Below are positions 1 through 12,700 of a stretch of 64,000 nt of DNA, piece after piece (the first letter of the stretch is position 1; the number at the start of each line of letters is the position of its first letter). The DNA lies in the NCBI RefSeq assembly GCF_037042905.1, contig NC_087254.1, positions 10,959,103 through 11,023,102 of the forward strand. The letters run 5' to 3'. This DNA comes from Lytechinus pictus (Eukaryota > Echinodermata > Echinoidea > Temnopleuroida > Toxopneustidae). The position numbers were made by a program, and so were the translations under genes. Under the pieces are notes generated by a model. It was given only the letters and a program-made list of their open reading frames with translations. It had not been told where the DNA came from and did no database searches.

Positions 1-1245
1 ATATGAACTGAAACTTAAGAAATAAAGTTGTTTGTTATGGTTTCCATCTAAAAAAAACACCATTCTCGTTAAGTCAGTCGATCATGGTTTCAGTCTTAAG
101 ACAAGCAGTTGATCATGGTGTCCTTCTTGCAACAATCTTTTTGAATTTATCGGTTTCTGTTTCCATAATCTGAACAAAAAAGCTGAAATTATTAATAAAT
201 TGGAAGATATAACCCTGATATATCAACCACTCTACCAACCCAGAGAAAGTGGAAGACGAGAAATTCATACTGCAAATGTTAACCCAATCCCAAATAAGAT
301 GGGAGGGGCCACATATTCTCCCCCACCCCCATTACCATATTTGGAATTGTTGCATAATGGCCCTGTTACTTATATTGATGGGTGTGTGTGTGTGGGGGAG
401 GGTGGGTGGGTGTGTGTTTAGCATTGTGCCTCTTTTGGAGTCATATTTGTAGGCTTCAGATAAGTTACCGGTAATTAAAACGTTCATTCTGCGCAAATAA
501 GTGAAGCAAAGCTTTTTAACCAATATCTGAAAAAATTGGCACAAATTCACCTTACAAAAGATAAATAAAGTATATTTTCATGTGTTTTTTTTTTATTATT
601 TCAATTTATTAATTGCAAATGATTATCATCATCATATTGTCTATTTTCTTTCATTCTTCTGTTTTTTAAATATTTAATTTCATTCTATTCATTCACTTGT
701 TTTACACAATTATTTATTTATTTGTATTAATATGTTTTATTTGTTTTATTTCTTTCTTTATTTATTTCATTATTCAAATATTCATTTATTTATCTACATG
801 TATTTATTTATTTACTTACAGATATTTAAAATTTATTTTATTATTTTATTAACTATTACTTTTTTTTTTTTTTTGGGGGGGGGGGGTGGGGGAACTATAC
901 AACATCATACTGCAAATGCATGTAAGGGAGTGTTCCTGTGACCAAAAGCACCCCACCCACCATTAGAGTGTCAGGAGTGGTAACAGAAAACTTGTTGGAA
1001 ATGTACAAAATAAAGATGTTTTTGCAATCAAACACCACTTTGAATAGTCTCACCACCACTCACTGTACACAATGCAGATCAGCTTCCGAAGAAGCCACGC
1101 CCACACTGTCACACCAACGAAACTGACTTGGGACCGAATAAAGCTTAATTACTTTATATTGAATGGCATATGCCATTGGTCAATTTTGAGTGCAACTGAG
1201 CCAGCAAACTTTGGTCCGGTGAACAATAACATGGATTTGCAATCC

Positions 1246-1922
1246 AGGGCCCCTGTATTACAAAGATTGATTCGATCAATCTCAATTATACAACTCCCAA
1301 GAATGTTCTGTAAACTGATTGGTCCAAATCGGATCACATGATATTCAGCGAATTGCACTATCGCATCCAAAATGCACTATCCTGCACTCTGACGTCAGAG
1401 TGCAGGATGGTGCGAGTTCTGGAATTATCTAGAATTATCTAGAATTTAGACAAAATATAGTATTTGGGGCAATTCAGTAACATGGGTGAAGGAAGGTTGT
1501 ATAAAACAAACAATACACACATTCTTGTGCATAGATAGAGGACCTAAATAATGAACTCTCTGCTCGACTCGCAAAATGCACATACCGCACTCGGTCCTTC
1601 GGACCTCGGTGCGGTATATCCATTGGCTCTTCTCGCACATTGTTCATTATTTGGCCCTGCATGCACGGGCTTACATGCATTATTCGTATACTATATGGAA
1701 ATCCACCATTGTCATAATATTCCTACCAAAATTTTGCACAAAGTTCTTTTGTAAACAAAGAGGAGCACATCAAATTGTCAAGACAACAATGAATGTATTA
1801 GTATACATCATATCTAGAAAATATTTTGAACAAATTTGCATTTTAGATGTTAATGTCGTTGCTGGCCATCCACAGTTGTGGTTGATTGGATCAATCGCAA
1901 CTCTTTGTAAGACAGAACCCAG
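1246..1922. mobile_element. MITE-A copy interrupted by another element
   Basis: The left end (AGGGCCCCTGTATTACAAAG) and right end (GATTGGATCAATCGCAACTCTTTG) match the ~275 bp MITE-A family seen at 9096, 29070, 30908 and 35998. About 400 bp of an unrelated element (1282-1684) splits the left inverted repeat. Confidence 0.75.
1282..1684. mobile_element. MITE-B inserted in MITE-A
   Basis: The sequence from ATTATACAACTCCCAAG to GGTATATCCATTGGCTCTTC is repeated at 40400-40745 with high identity. It contains the perfect palindrome TGCACTCTGACGTCAGAG (continuing GCA) around a TGACGTCA core, and an imperfect hairpin CGCACTCGGTCC / GGACCTCGGTGCG. No coding capacity. Confidence 0.7.
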
Positions 1923-2529
1923 GAATACACTTGGACCTGGTATTGAAATGCATGGTGTTAACATGTGTTTGGAAAATTGCCAAAGCAGAAACTCTTTCTT
2001 ACTCATCATACAAGAAGTGTTGCTGATAAAATGAAAAATATGAATGTCACTTTGAATATTGCATTACATATATCCATGACACAAAATTGTGACTTTCAGG
2101 GGAGCATGTAACAGTTACCATAGCAACTGTGCTTTTCAGCCAAACTCAAGGAAACTTCTCAACTAGTTGGACAAAATAATCTTGACGAAACTCTCTCTAG
2201 GTAAGACGAAACTCTCTCTAGGTTGATATAGGTCCAGGGTTTGCCTATCATTTCTTAGAGCCCCGTACCAAACAAAAGCTCATTATCGGAAAAATGATAG
2301 AATTGGTATCAATTATGAGGCATTACTAAATAGGTTTCATTTCCTTGAGGTGGATCGGATTTCTAGACAACAAGAAGTTATTTATTTCTTGGCGCCTGGA
2401 TGTACGCTAGCCAAGCATTCAGTCAGATCATTGAGAAATAGGAGAATTAAATAGGTCGACATTTGAATCATCAGATCATACAGCTGGTATTACCTACTGA
2501 ACTTGAAACAAAAGTTAAATTTCATTGGA

Positions 2530-2733
2530 AAGGGTATCCGTATACTATATGGAAATCCACCATTGTCATAATATTCCTACCAAAATTTTGCACAAAGTTC
2601 TTTTGTAAACAAAGAGGAGCACATCAAATTGTCAAGACAACAATGAATGTATTTGTATACATCATATCTACAAAATATTTTGAACAAATTTGCATTTTAG
2701 ATGTTAATGTCGTTGCTGGCCATCTGTGGTAAA
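2530..2733. mobile_element. Partial MITE-A copy
   Basis: About 200 bp nearly identical to 1689-1877, including the variant TATACTATATGGAAATCC not shared by the other MITE-A copies. This suggests a local duplication from the neighbouring copy. Confidence 0.7.
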
Positions 2734-3723
2734 CAAATGGGGAGCATTTCATGCAATAAAGACCCCGTTCTCACTATACTTTCTTAAACTAGTTTACTGG
2801 AAACCGGTTCAGGACACCGGTTTGGGAACATCGCTTTGCTAGCGTTCCCATTTGATCACCCAAAAGTGGTTTTCAAGACCAGTTCACATAAAGTGGTCTT
2901 GTTGCTACGGAACTCTCAGTAGGGTTACGTGTGTTGTGCAAAATTTGAAACGGCAACGTAGACATTCTACACACAGTGTGTGGGGTAGCGCGCTCAAAAT
3001 GTGCGAAGATCACTTCCTGAAGAATGGCTGTGACCTCACTGACGCTAAAACCAGTTTAACGAGGCAAAGTGATCTTGAAAACTTCATCGCGAAGCGGTTT
3101 TCCAAACTGCTTTGGAAGCTCACTTCCAAGGCCGCTTGGACTGTTCTCATTATTACACATTAAACTCGTTTCAGGACCGTAAAAATAGTCCATGATTTTC
3201 ACCAAATATTAATGTAAGCTACAGAAATCTGTGCATCTAATATGTCAGTAAAAATCACTCACTAATCTTATAGATTAATCTCCAGAAGAGCAAGTCAAAT
3301 ACACCGCAAGCGACTGTGAATTTATGAGATAATTTATGAGGGACTATAAATTACACTTCATTTTTTTCTTCAAAACATCCCTAAGTTACTTGTAAAATCA
3401 TTGTTCACTTAACAAACGGCTTTGAGAAACAGTCTCCTAACCCTACCTGACCATTCATGAGATATCCACATATGTATGTAGCAGTAACATGGTCCATCAT
3501 TGGCAACAGAAGTTCATGCTTGTTATCAAAGAACAATATTTATCTTGTTTCGGCAAGCAATCCGGCCCAATTTAAGATGAGCCCTGTCATTCACATAATT
3601 GTGCACATTTGAGCCAACTCAACCAAATTTGGACATGGCTGACCTGAAGTATCAAAAGGTTCTTCAGTCATCACAATATGTGACCTCTGTGACCTTCAAC
3701 TTTGCGACCCCGGTCGAGCCCTG

Positions 3724-6700
3724 TCATGAATGGTCTCCACCCTGGTTGGACGAGGGTTCCGCCGCGGCTCCCGCTCCCGGCGCGGAACTGTTTGGTAGAC
3801 CCGCATTGGGCGTGGTCATGCTAGCGGGCGTGGCATCGTATCCGAGCTTCTTCATGTCCCTGGTGATGATGTTGAACTGGCACTTGATGCTGCCCTGGGA
3901 TCGGACTCGGGTTACTGCGGGCAAGACAAGGAAGGAGAGGACAAGAGAGAGAGTGAGTGAGCATGAGGAATGTGTAGAAGGAGAGATAGAGAGAAGTGAA
4001 AGTGGGAGAGAGAAAGAAAGGGAGAGGGAGAGAGAAGGGAAGAGGGGGAAAGTGAGAGAGAGAGGCAGAGGGTGGGAGGCAAAAAGCATAGGGTATAAAT
4101 AAGGAGATGGCGAAAGACACAAGAGGGAGCATGAAAGTGGGGAATGTGTGAGAGGAAAAGAGAGAATTGAAAGAAAAAGGTAAAACAGAAAGAGATGGAA
4201 GAAATGCTTCTTGTTTAAGACACACTTCTAATAGATACATGTATATGACTTCAAGTCCAAGACAAAAGTCATGATTGCTTGATATCTGGCCTGTGAGGTT
4301 AATTCAAACTAGATACATGTACATATATGACTTCAAGACAAGTCATGATTGCTTGAAATCTGGCCGGTGGGGTTAATTCAAGCTAGAAGACAGGTCATGC
4401 ATCATTCACAGAAGCTTTCCCGTAATCCCCTGTTTAGTCTTTGATGAAAGTAAGGACTGGCAATGGATTTCTGAAAGACAGATGCAGATGAAAGACCCCA
4501 CCCCCCTTGCTATAGACTTTTGGTATAATTTTGTATTTCAGGCAGGCAGGTAAAATATGACATCATTTCTGGGCCTGAGTGATAATACTAGGTGTTTTTT
4601 TTTTTTTTGGGGGGGGGGGTGCTTGCCAGTGATTTTCTATATATTTATTATCTAAATTGTCTTGATGAATAAACATATAAAGTATGAAATTATGGAAAAC
4701 TGGTCATTATTAAGCTGATAAGGCCTGATCAATGACAGATGTTGTAACATACATGGATATTTGGAGAACGATGCAAAATGGTTTACACAAATAGAAATCC
4801 AACTTCACAAAACTTGCAGTATGTACACTTGTATCACATACAAGAACTTCAGTATTTTTCAACAGTTTTTGGTAAAAATCAGCAAAGACAAACTTCATGA
4901 AATGCTGCCTTTCTAATCTTACCTTCTCTTCCCTCTCCTCTGGCTACGACATTAGTATCAACATACTCAGGTCTCCGCCCCATAAACCACCTAAGGAAAT
5001 AAGAAACAATTGAAAAGGCATATACAATTCAATAATTGTGTCATGCACATGAATTCTATGATAAAATGTACACTGCTCTTGCAGATGGAAAAAAAAAACA
5101 ACCTTGAAACAAATTATGTCTCACTGTGGTTTTAACAAAATTTGATTAAAGACAAGGGTTCACGTTTCTGATAGGAAAAAAATTGTTTCTTGAAAGTTTA
5201 AAGTTAACTGAAATTACATTTAGTAATAGTCCATCACCTATAAATGTGTACATGTAAGTTTTATGAAATATAGACAGATGATTGTTATTCCTTTTTTTTA
5301 AATGAAATGGTATCTATGAACAAAAAACATGATGTATTTTCCTTTTTTGCAAAAAACGTACTAAATACTGCAAAAATACAATGGTTGCATTTCTGTGATT
5401 AACACAACCCTTTGATTGCTTACTTAGTAATATTAACACAAAAATGAAATACAACCATCAAATACAGGGTTTGGATTTTACTGTTTAATATTTCAATGAA
5501 GTGCTTAAAGCAAGATGGCAGTGTTATTATTGGTGCCTGAAAATGACAAGAAAATCAATTGTTCCATGGATATATGTATTTCAAATGATGTGATATTGAA
5601 TCATATTCACAGATTAAGTGATCAAACTGGTGCTGCATGTACATTCAAAGTGGCTGTTGTATTGTTGCCTGACATTATTCTTTACATAATGGAAATTATG
5701 TAAGTATGGTAGCCCCAAAAGCCAAATTTCATTTTATATTTTATTTCATTTTTTGTTCAGTTTCAAGTTGGTACTCCTCAAAGCTCATGCACTTTTTGAA
5801 CAGCTCAGAAGATGCAACAGTTCCCCAGGTACTGAAGAAATCCAATACCCCCTTCACTAAATATGCAAACTATAAACATGTACAATGAATACACATCAAC
5901 CTTTTACAGCCTAGCCATGACATTACAAAACAACCACCCAAAAACAACCTCCAAAACATACTCGAAGAAAATAGCTGGTACATCTGACAGTACTTGAACT
6001 GCACAAGCAGTTGAAGGATACACGCGATCGGTCAAGAACTTTTATTTTGTATCACCCTGTACGTGATCCCTTGTAAAAACAAAATGCAAGGAGTCATTTC
6101 ATGGGTAGACAAAAATGGAGTTGTGGTGTTGGGACACTGAACATCCATGACTTCCCACAGAATTATGATAATGGAGCCATCCACACAAAACACAAACGTA
6201 AAGCAGGGCTCCACACTAACCTTTTTTCTACTGGTCCGACCTGCTCATGTCGGACTAGTAGATACCAAGTTTTACCATATTTTACAGGTCCAAACATAAC
6301 GTTTACCGGTCCCCCAAAATAAAGAAACACATAAAAAAAAAGACTGAATTTATTTTGCCCCCCCCCTTTCCAAAAAAAAACCCATACAAACAGTACACAT
6401 ACAAACACACACTCACAATAAAATTCATGAGAGCCATTTCTTAATTTTGGATAACCATTTTTTTTAATGCAGAGCCATTTTTAAGATTTAGAAAATATCA
6501 ATTGCATCTTTTTTTTACCAGTCATGTCGGCCCAGTAAATCTGGATATTTTTGAAAAGTTACTGGCCCGACAGCAATTTTGACTGATCTGGGACTGTCGG
6601 ACTAGTGTTGCGCGCTGGGTAAAGATTTCAGTAATCATTATCATGGAGGTTACTGAATTCCCAATGACATTGAGGTTGAAAAAAAAGTAATATTAATTCT

Positions 6701-9700
6701 GAAAACAAACAAATAAACACACACTGTCTTGCATGCTTGTAATTAATATAAACAAAGCAAAGTTGTGATTGTAAACAGTAATCATTGAACAATGAACATT
6801 GATATTAAAGGGGAAGTTCGCCCTGAACTCCTGAGGAAAAGTTTGTTGTAAAAATAGCAGAAAAAATTATTGCCTAAGGTTTGAGAAGAATCTATCAAAG
6901 AATGAAAAAGTTATTAGAATTTTAATTTGATTTGTGATGTCATATGCGAGCAGCTTTCCTACATATCGAATGATATACATGTAGGTTATAAAATAATGAT
7001 GTTTCATGTTGCTTAGCACACCAGCTTAATTGAAGAAGTGTCTTCTCCTGAGCATTTTGATAACTAGTTTATCAAAATCGGTCCGCTGCCCCAAAAAATA
7101 CTTTGGTCACATGGGACCACTCCCCATAGAAAATGTGTATGTATTTTTTGACATATGTAACTTTTTTTTGCGATAAAAATCCACTGCGCAAAGTTTTTTG
7201 ATCGCGCCTCCCAATGACTTGTTACTTTCAAATCTTGTGCAACTTTTGAGACCAAATTCACGACACCCCTGTTCACTGTTTCAAAGTTACGCAACATTAC
7301 ATAAGTGAATGTCACTTATGTCAGGCCCAAAACGTGATTCCATGTACAAATTTCATATGTAGCCAAAATTAGAAAATCATCATGTTTCATTATTTTTAAC
7401 TTTTACTTATTAACAGCAATTGATTTAATATCATTTATGACTGAAATATAGTATCACAAAATTTTGATATTTTTTTAATGACAAAAATCCAATTTGTTAT
7501 ATTATAATATTCAGAAAACATTTCACCCTTCTCTTTATTCTCTTTTCTTTTTCTTGGTCGTGAAAAGCACCCCCATCTATACATCACCGATGATACATGT
7601 ACAATACATGCTCTTGTACACGTACATACATGTATAATAAAAAGTGATCTACCTGATTAAGAACCTGACACCCTCTTTAATTGAGCAATAAAAGATGAAA
7701 TGAGATGAGGGTTGATTGTACAGAATAGAATAACAGAATAATGAAGTATGTAATCTATTCCTGCATGTTCTTCATTATTGAACTCCATGAAGGTGATATT
7801 CTTGCCACCATATTCGCCATATTTTATGAGCGGATCAAATCATCAACACATGTTGATCCACGAACTTTACTCCAGATTGGTAACATGAATACATTGCATT
7901 AATGAAAAGGGATGGATGAACAAATAGAAGTAAAAAATTGCTTCTTTCCGAATTACATTTTCTGAGTGTTATGTGCAAGATCCTACAAGTTCTACACAAA
8001 ATTAAAGTCTTAAGCTACTAATAATAAGGGTTCGTCTTGCGTCATGTTTGAGAGTGCTTTTCGGCCAGTAGAGCAGTCAGCGTACATGTAGCAGCATCAA
8101 ACATACAGAGACATCATTGCTCATAAAAGTAGAATACCGTAAGTTTCAATGGTCAGTAGCTAGCCATGGCTACATGAATTTTCTTTCGTCATTATCTTTA
8201 TATGAAAGACTAAGTTTGAAATTCCTGTATGAGTTTGCAATCATGATTACAATGGTAGCTGGAAAAGGTATTTTAATTTCAAATCCTGGACAAAACCATG
8301 TGGGTTTTTTTTTAATTAACATCCAACACATCAAAAAAAAAAAAATTATGTCTTGCAAATCTTCATCTGCCAACATGTGTGCAAAATTTCATGATCATTA
8401 CTAAGATTAAGAAGCACTATAAATGCAGACTGCCTCATCAACCACATGCCGATTTTAATACATCCCTTTCAAAAACTCCTTTGGTAGGGGTATAATTAAT
8501 GTATCCACTTTACTTCATTTGCTACCCTACATGTATACAGCTTTTTATATTCAAAGTGTTATCTTTCACTTTGTTTTGACAATGAAGAAATATACAGGTT
8601 GAAATACGATACTCCATTGTTTACTATGAAAATGAGGGGTGGGTATGGGTAGGTTAATGACGCAGGTACTACAATACTCCAGCCTACATGTAGGTGTGTT
8701 CTATGTACATAAAACGCAACTAAAAAAATTAAGCACAAGTCCCTTATGGGCGCATTACATTGGTTAAAAATCAAGTTGCGACTGTTTTTTTTTTATAGTT
8801 GCGTTTGATCGAGACTCTTTCTGCAACCGGACCCTGTTGTCACTTTTGGTAGTCTGCAGGCACAGACCCTTGGCTCATAATGCAGAGTCTGAATTTGTGA
8901 GACTAGAATCACTACATGTATGTACTGTGGCTAGCTCTACTTTGACAGTCTCTTCAGAGTCTAGTCTTCACTCTAGACCTGTTATTGGTTGAAGTGTCAA
9001 ACACAAGTCTGTGCCTGCAGACTAGTCATCCCTAGCCTAAGTTTTCATAATACATGTACTGTACATCAAGTGAAACCAACCCAAATAGAGATTTCAGGGC
9101 CCCGTCTTCCAAAGACTTGCAATTGATCCAATCAATCATAACTATGGAAAGCCACGAATGTCAAAATATGAAATGCACCTTTGTTCAAAATATTTTCATA
9201 TTAAGTATGATGTATTCATACATCCATGGTTTTCTTGAAAATTCAGAGTGCTTCTTTTTGTTTACAAAGGACATTTTTTACTTTCTTGTAGAAAATATTA
9301 TGACAATACTGGATTTTCATAGAATTGCAATTGATTGGATCAATCGTAACTCTTTGTAAGACGGGGCCCTGATCCCATTAACATGTGATCAATTGCAAGG
9401 TTTGGACAGGGATTCTGATTACTAGTAGTTGATTGTTGTTGTTTATGTTGTTTTGTTGAATGTTCATAATTTCGAACATTCAACATTGCTTTTATTCACA
9501 ACCAAGGCTACGTGTAGCTCACGTACATGTATATATTTTTCTGAGTTAGTGATCGTACATGTAAGTGTGGTCAGTTTTCAGCTAAGACTTCATGATTTCA
9601 GAAAGATAAGTTTATGTTAATGTACCAGATCTAGATCTATGATAACGGGGTGACAATTAACCTTGATTTTAAAGACTTTCTTACAAAATAATTGTTTGCT

Positions 9701-12700
9701 GCAACTACATTCTATTACCTTCAAGACTAGCTGTTTATAACAAAGTGTTTGTCGGTATGCTCCTCTTCTAAACTTTATACAGCCACATTTCAAAATGGCC
9801 TTTCAAGGAAAAAATCTAAAGTCATATCAAACCATCCCGATTGACCACATACACGGATGACCCCCACATGGAGCTTCATTAGAGATACCATAGAATCTCA
9901 AATTACCGCACAATATAAACTATCAATCTGCTGGTAGCCTTCCAGTGACAAAAGGAAGCAACTATAAGTAATGAGAAAAGGTGTCCTTGCTTTAAATGGA
10001 TATATATATAGACAGTTAATTGCTTTTGAAAAATTTAGATTAAAAAAATTGGGGGCTATGTGACTGCGACTCCTTTATTATCATGCAGAACAAGAAAATA
10101 TAGAGAATATCCCTCATCAAGAAAAAGGTCAGTTAAAAAAATTGGGAGTTGCTTCCTTTTTGTCATGGGAAGGCAGTGTATTATATGGTTTATATAAATG
10201 TAGGTTTATATTTTTACCATGTACTAGCATTTCAGTTCAGGGAATCACGTACGATCTGGAGCTAAAGTCTGAAATCATTTCTCATTCAGAAAAATTGTTC
10301 CTTGGTCTGTTCATACATACATGTACAAATGGGAAAACCCTATATTTTCCTAATTTACCTGTACAGGAACAATTTCCTGTCTCAAAATTACCGGTACATT
10401 TTCGTTTGTGAACACAGTGGCAAGCAATGGCTTAACTACCAAACAATATGCCAGAGGGTAGTGATTGTAATCTGTGTACCTTATAGATTATAGTGGTCCT
10501 CAATGTTCAATGCAATGTATAACTTCAATTTTTTAGCAATTCATTTTCTTTTAAAAGTGGTAGTGAACTATTTTGTACTTGCGAAAATTCATGTATGTTA
10601 TAAAAAGTGTCATTTCGTTTACTGTTTATATCCATTTGAATTGGAAACACATGCTTTTTTCAGGCTTTTGGCTATGACACATTTTTTCTTTTTAATAAAC
10701 CATATTTTGAGAGATATGATGAAGAAGGAAAGCAATAAGGTTGGTCTAAATTAGGAGGATGCTTGAGACAGAAAGAAGTAAAAGGAGGTAGTATCATCAT
10801 AGCACAAGAGTAAATAACCCTTCATCAGGGGGAAAATGCTGACTGAAATAAATGTTGAATTGAATAGTTGTTGAATATGTTCAATTATCACCCGTATCAG
10901 ACATCTGAGCTGGTCATTAACAAAGTCGTATTGCCCTACATTTTCTGAATATCAGGAAAGGATAGGTATATTGTTTGTATTTTCCTCGGTCTCAATGCGT
11001 GTATTGACTTTGCACGCAGAGACGACGCAAAATATACCTTTGTATTTTCCCTGGTCTCACATCCGGGCATTTGAGGATGCGAATGAAGTGATACGCTTCA
11101 TAATGTTCCGCGCACCAACGATCTACGTCATAATAAAGACAACGCTGGATCTGGGCGCTTGAAATTACGTCATAATGGTAAAGTGCAGAGCCTAGACACT
11201 GATATTATCATGACACAACAGAACTCTATTCTTAAAAGATATCACTGTTATCATGATTTTTGCTCTAGATATCTTATTTGGATGATAATAAAAATATTGA
11301 CTGCCCTTCTTTCGGGGAACATCAAATATATTGCCCTTAAAAGACCCATATTGCCCTCGTCTAAAGACTCGGGCCAATATGATTCTTTTGCTGGCAATAT
11401 ATTTGATGTTCCCCTCAAGACCAGTCAATATTATATAATTATCACCCGTATCAGACATCTGAGCTGGTCATTTACAAAACCATATTTCCCTGTATTTTAT
11501 TATTATCAGGAAGGGATAGGTATATTGTTTGTATTTTCCTCGGTCTCAATGCGCGTATTGACTTTGCATGCAGAGACGACGCAAAATATACCTTTGTATT
11601 TTCACTGGTCTCACATCCGGGCCTTTGAGGATGCGAATGAAGTGATACGCTTCAAAATGTTCCGCGCACCAACGATCTACGTCATAATAAAGACAACGCT
11701 GGATCTGGGCGCTTGAAATTACGTCATAATGGTAAAGTGCATAGCCTAGACACTGATATTATCATGACACAACAGAACTCTATTCTTAAAAGATATCACT
11801 GTTATCATGATTTTTGCTCTAGATATCTGATTTGGATGATAATAAAAATATTGACTGCCCTTCTTTCGGGGAACATCAAATATATTGCCCTTAAAAGACC
11901 CATATTTCCCTCGTCTAAAGACTCGAGCCAATATGATTCTTTTGCTGGCAATATATTTGATGTTCCCCTCAAGATCAGTCAATATTATATAAATATTATA
12001 CAAAAATGACTTTAATTCCACTATGGATATGTACAACACGTGTTTATTGTCTGCATAATGCAGAATAACTGCATTAGACACGCCAGTACTTGCATTAATG
12101 TACATGTATCAATATCCATGCCAACATTTACATCCTTGACGAGATTGACCTGCAGTACAACAAAATTCATACAGGACATGATGTGAATGTCCTTATTATT
12201 AAATTTGGTCAACAATGAAAGCAGCAGAGAATGTGATTGGTTGATGGAAGAAAACCAATGAAATACACTCTTGATTTTGCCACGAGAGGGCTCACTTCAA
12301 TCTCTCTGTTAGGATGATAGTTGAGTGTAGACCTATCCATTGATGTTATGGCACCAGCATCTTAGATGCCGAAGCCATTGCCTTGCATTCATCGGGATCA
12401 GTAGCTGGCGCATCTCTGACAACTCTTTTAATGCATATTCCTATATCCTCTGAGGGAGGGCGCTATGAGATTATGGCATAGGGTAAGTAAAATGTTTCTT
12501 GCTGACTTACCCTAAGAATTTCTGGAACCTTGACGAGGCTTCTGGCACAAACATCGGGACTACCCTTGAATGTCTGTAACAGAAAAAAAAACAAAGAATA
12601 CTGGTCGTTACAATAAAATCATCCATAAAATTTAATTGAATGACGTAAGGTCAATCTATAAACGGTTAAGACCATTGAAACTGATAGCAACATAAAAATC

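Larger units (their letters stand above)
1..3723. other. Downstream flank of B9D1: repeats, no gene seen
   Basis: A GT/G-rich stretch lies at 380-420 and a T-run followed by a G-run at about 860-886. A disrupted MITE occupies 1246-1922, with a partial sister copy at 2530-2733. An imperfect palindromic stretch at about 2765-3180 has GACCCCGTTCTCACTATAC on the left and a decayed counterpart on the right. Short ORFs here match repeat sequence. The B9D1 3' UTR must lie at the right edge; no clear poly(A) signal was found. Confidence 0.55.
4991..12510. other. B9D1 intron (~7.5 kb) filled with repeats
   Basis: No exon is recognised inside. The interval holds a palindromic element at 6204-6620 (ends CAGGGCTCCACACTA and TAGTGTTGCGCGCTGGG), a half element with AAAGGGGAAGTTCGCC near 6808, a MITE at 9096-9371 and a 555 bp tandem duplication at 10882-11990. 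The rest is AT-rich, with many TACATGTA motifs and no detectable gene. Confidence 0.6.

Noticed and set aside
3821..4240. 139-codon ORF in the GA-rich tract
   Set aside because: Simple-sequence artefact overlapping the real last exon of B9D1 in another frame.
11159..11716. 185-codon ORF, and similar minus-strand ORFs at 11192-11458 and 11746-12105
   Set aside because: These are palindromic repeat DNA read on both strands. The peptides mirror each other and have no start context or splice signals.
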